From contig NZ_CP114289.2 of assembly GCF_027111315.2 (NCBI RefSeq), positions 1,364,001 through 1,428,000 on the forward strand: a stretch of 64,000 nt of DNA, read 5' to 3'. Origin of the DNA: Flavobacterium limnophilum. Lineage in GTDB: Bacteria; Bacteroidota; Bacteroidia; Flavobacteriales; Flavobacteriaceae. Shown here piece by piece: positions 62,692 through 64,000 of this stretch. The notes beneath the pieces are model-generated. The model did not search any database and was not told the DNA's origin. It worked only from the letters and a program-made list of their open reading frames with translations. Position numbers and translations under genes: made by a program. Each line of letters begins with the position of its first letter. Position 1 is the stretch's first letter.

Positions 62692-62855
62692 TAATAAAAT
62701 CATCGCAAGATGCGCAGGGATTTGGCAAGCCTCTTTAGTTTCATAATATTTTGAATTAGTTAAAACTTATTAAAGAAATCAGAAATAGTCAATACATCAC
62801 TTAACTCGAAAACGGAGTTGAGGGTTAAGTGAGGTAATCCCGAGAAATAATTTTG

Positions 62856-62891
62856 AAAAGCGAGGTAGAGCAATTCTACCTCGCTTTTTTT
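62856..62891. terminator. Strong terminator after ilvC
   Basis: AGCGAGGTAGA (62859-62869) pairs perfectly with TCTACCTCGCT (62875-62885), with A-run before and T-run after, so it can work for both the leu-ilv operon and the convergent exonuclease-like gene. Confidence 0.92.
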
Positions 62892-62916
62892 ATGAAATAA
62901 ATGGAACAATTTTTAT

Positions 62917-63513
62917 TTAATTCAATCCCAATCTGGATTTTAGTTTCAGGAAAAGCAGGGCGATTTTATAAGCATCATCGGAAGAAGAATTCCGGTCGCT
63001 TTTAGGGATTTTGTAGATGTCGCACAATTCTTCAAGCGAAAATTGTTTGTTGTTGATGTCTGTCAATTTTCGATACATCACGTCAATATCCAAAGCTTCG
63101 TTTCTCAGTCTTCCACAACCCAATCTTTCCAAAGCGGCATTAATCATTTCCACGTCAAAATCAATGTGGTGTCCAACCAAAACGGCATTGCCGATAAACT
63201 CCACAAAAGCCTGAATGGCCTCGGCTTCTCCCATTTTTTTCATTTTGGTTTCAACCGTAAATTCATTGGAAATCCCGTTATCGTGAAAAAATTTATATTG
63301 GGCCAAAATGGTTTCAAAACTATCTGCAATATGGATGCTGTTGTTGATTACGCCAAAAGAACCAATAGACAAAATAACATCCTTGTGAAGACTCAAGCCG
63401 GTAGTTTCGGTAGATAAAATAACAAAGCGTTTTGATTTTGTATCAAATTTAGAAAGATAATCTTTCCAAAATTCAGGATATTCCTTATTGATATTTTTGA
63501 GCCAGTCTATCAT
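62917..63513 (-). CDS. DnaQ-like exonuclease-fold protein with altered active site
   Basis: A 198-residue protein of the DEDD exonuclease fold. Motif I reads STETTGL at residues 34-40, where DTETTGL is canonical, so the first metal-binding Asp is Ser. Motif II (GHHIDFDVEMIN) keeps its Asp. In motif III (RNSSSDDAYKIA) Asn takes the position of the general-base His. It is probably inactive or uses other residues, and may serve as a nucleic-acid-binding partner. The stop of the upstream DUF294-like gene is three bases away, implying coupled expression. Confidence 0.85.
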   Translation of the reverse strand: MIDWLKNINKEYPEFWKDYLSKFDTKSKRFVILSTETTGLSLHKDVILSIGSFGVINNSIHIADSFETILAQYKFFHDNGISNEFTVETKMKKMGEAEAIQAFVEFIGNAVLVGHHIDFDVEMINAALERLGCGRLRNEALDIDVMYRKLTDINNKQFSLEELCDIYKIPKSDRNSSSDDAYKIALLFLKLKSRLGLN

Positions 63514-63516
63514 ATT

Positions 63517-64000
63517 TTATGAAAATTGGGTAAGTTTAAATTTTGTTTTTATCAATTCTTCCAATTCCCTCATTGGAGCCAACGCATTTTTTAAATTTTC
63601 CTTGTCCACTTTTGACAGTTCCTGCAAGTTGATGTATTGTCCTGAACTATCATTTTTTAAACCTTCCAAGGTTCTGAATTTTGACAACGTCAAGAAAGCT
63701 TCGGCACAATTTAGATAAATTTCTGCATTTTTAGGATCTATGATGGCCAATTGCTTGAATCGGAGATAGGTATTGTTTACACCCCGAATATTGTGGCTCA
63801 AAGCAAAAAGGCGAGCACCATCAACAAGCGGCATCAAAGCTAGTGTTTTAATATCGAACTTGTTTTTATATTCACCTTCCTCTTCCACGTTAAATTTCTT
63901 GAAAAAAGTTAAAGGCGAATTTTTTCTCAAGGCATCATTTCCCAGAAAATCAAAGAATAAAGCATTGTTTTTTACATTGTTAAAAATAACGTTTTCGATG
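63517..64000 (-). CDS. C-terminal part of a DUF294-like nucleotidyltransferase (partial)
   Basis: The frame is open to the window edge; the region next to the edge reads IENVIFNNVKNNALFFDFLG and continues into NDALRKNSPLTFFKKF. The following LMPLVDGARLFALSH segment fits the helical DUF294_C domain of CBS-domain putative nucleotidyltransferases. These are often encoded beside DnaQ-like exonucleases, as here. The N-terminal CBS and nucleotidyltransferase domains lie outside the window. Confidence 0.75.
   Translation of the reverse strand, partial: IENVIFNNVKNNALFFDFLGNDALRKNSPLTFFKKFNVEEEGEYKNKFDIKTLALMPLVDGARLFALSHNIRGVNNTYLRFKQLAIIDPKNAEIYLNCAEAFLTLSKFRTLEGLKNDSSGQYINLQELSKVDKENLKNALAPMRELEELIKTKFKLTQFS

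Noticed and set aside
62692..62855. tRNA or small RNA gene after ilvC
   Set aside because: No cloverleaf can be drawn; only the terminator hairpin is convincing.

Overview
The window looks like chromosomal DNA from a member of the Flavobacteriaceae (Bacteroidota), most likely Flavobacterium or a close relative. This rests on several things: AT-rich sequence, start sites without strong Shine-Dalgarno motifs, repeated Bacteroidota-type -7 elements (TAnnTTTG, in places with a TTG/TTTG about 19-20 bases upstream), many lipoproteins with MKK..SC signals, a fused alpha/beta 2-oxoacid dehydrogenase E1, a class II ketol-acid reductoisomerase, and long palindromes between genes. No rRNA, tRNA, CRISPR array or intact transposase was found.

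Layout. 0-2 kb: the tail of a probable rhodanese-domain protein, a thioredoxin, small membrane proteins and a TPMT-like methyltransferase. 2-9.5 kb: a TetR-controlled efflux operon (TolC, HlyD-type lipoprotein, cupin, two ABC ATPases, two ABC-2 permeases). 9.5-16.3 kb: a segmental duplication carrying two copies each of a DUF2059 protein and a LOG-family protein, separated by a class II Fic gene with a putative operator array; copy 2 carries two extra genes. 16.6-24 kb: a secreted OB-fold-like protein, then a TolC/MFP/RND efflux operon followed by a PII-like small protein. 24-25.4 kb: a stand-alone LigD phosphoesterase and an RMD1/DUF155 protein.

25.7-37.6 kb: a complete membrane-bound [NiFe] hydrogenase locus in two divergent operons. 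One is hyaA-hyaB-hyaC-hyaD-hypF-FKBP-hypD-nickel transporter; the other is hypA-hypB-hypC-hypE. The small subunit has the six-cysteine pattern of O2-tolerant (group 1d type) enzymes. Electrons would pass from H2 through the small-subunit FeS clusters and the HyaC cytochrome b to the quinone pool. The Hyp proteins build the Fe(CN)2CO-Ni site, the HupE/UreH-like carrier probably supplies nickel, and HyaD trims the large subunit. A fused E1 dehydrogenase follows.

40-51 kb: an accessory island. It holds an unknown 254-aa protein gene and a decayed copy of its 3' end, a GNAT-like/XRE gene pair flanked by 66-bp direct repeats, an ohrR-ohr-nitroreductase operon, a three-gene toxin / HTH antitoxin / SecB-like chaperone (TAC-type) system with twin operators, an AbiE-type pair and an RloC/PrrC-like AAA ATPase. 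51-54.6 kb: a DUF885 lipoprotein and a conserved unknown. 54.8-62.7 kb: the branched-chain amino acid operon leuA-leuB-ilvD-ilvB-ilvN-ilvC, without leuCD. The window ends with a DnaQ-like protein that has lost catalytic residues and a truncated DUF294-like gene.
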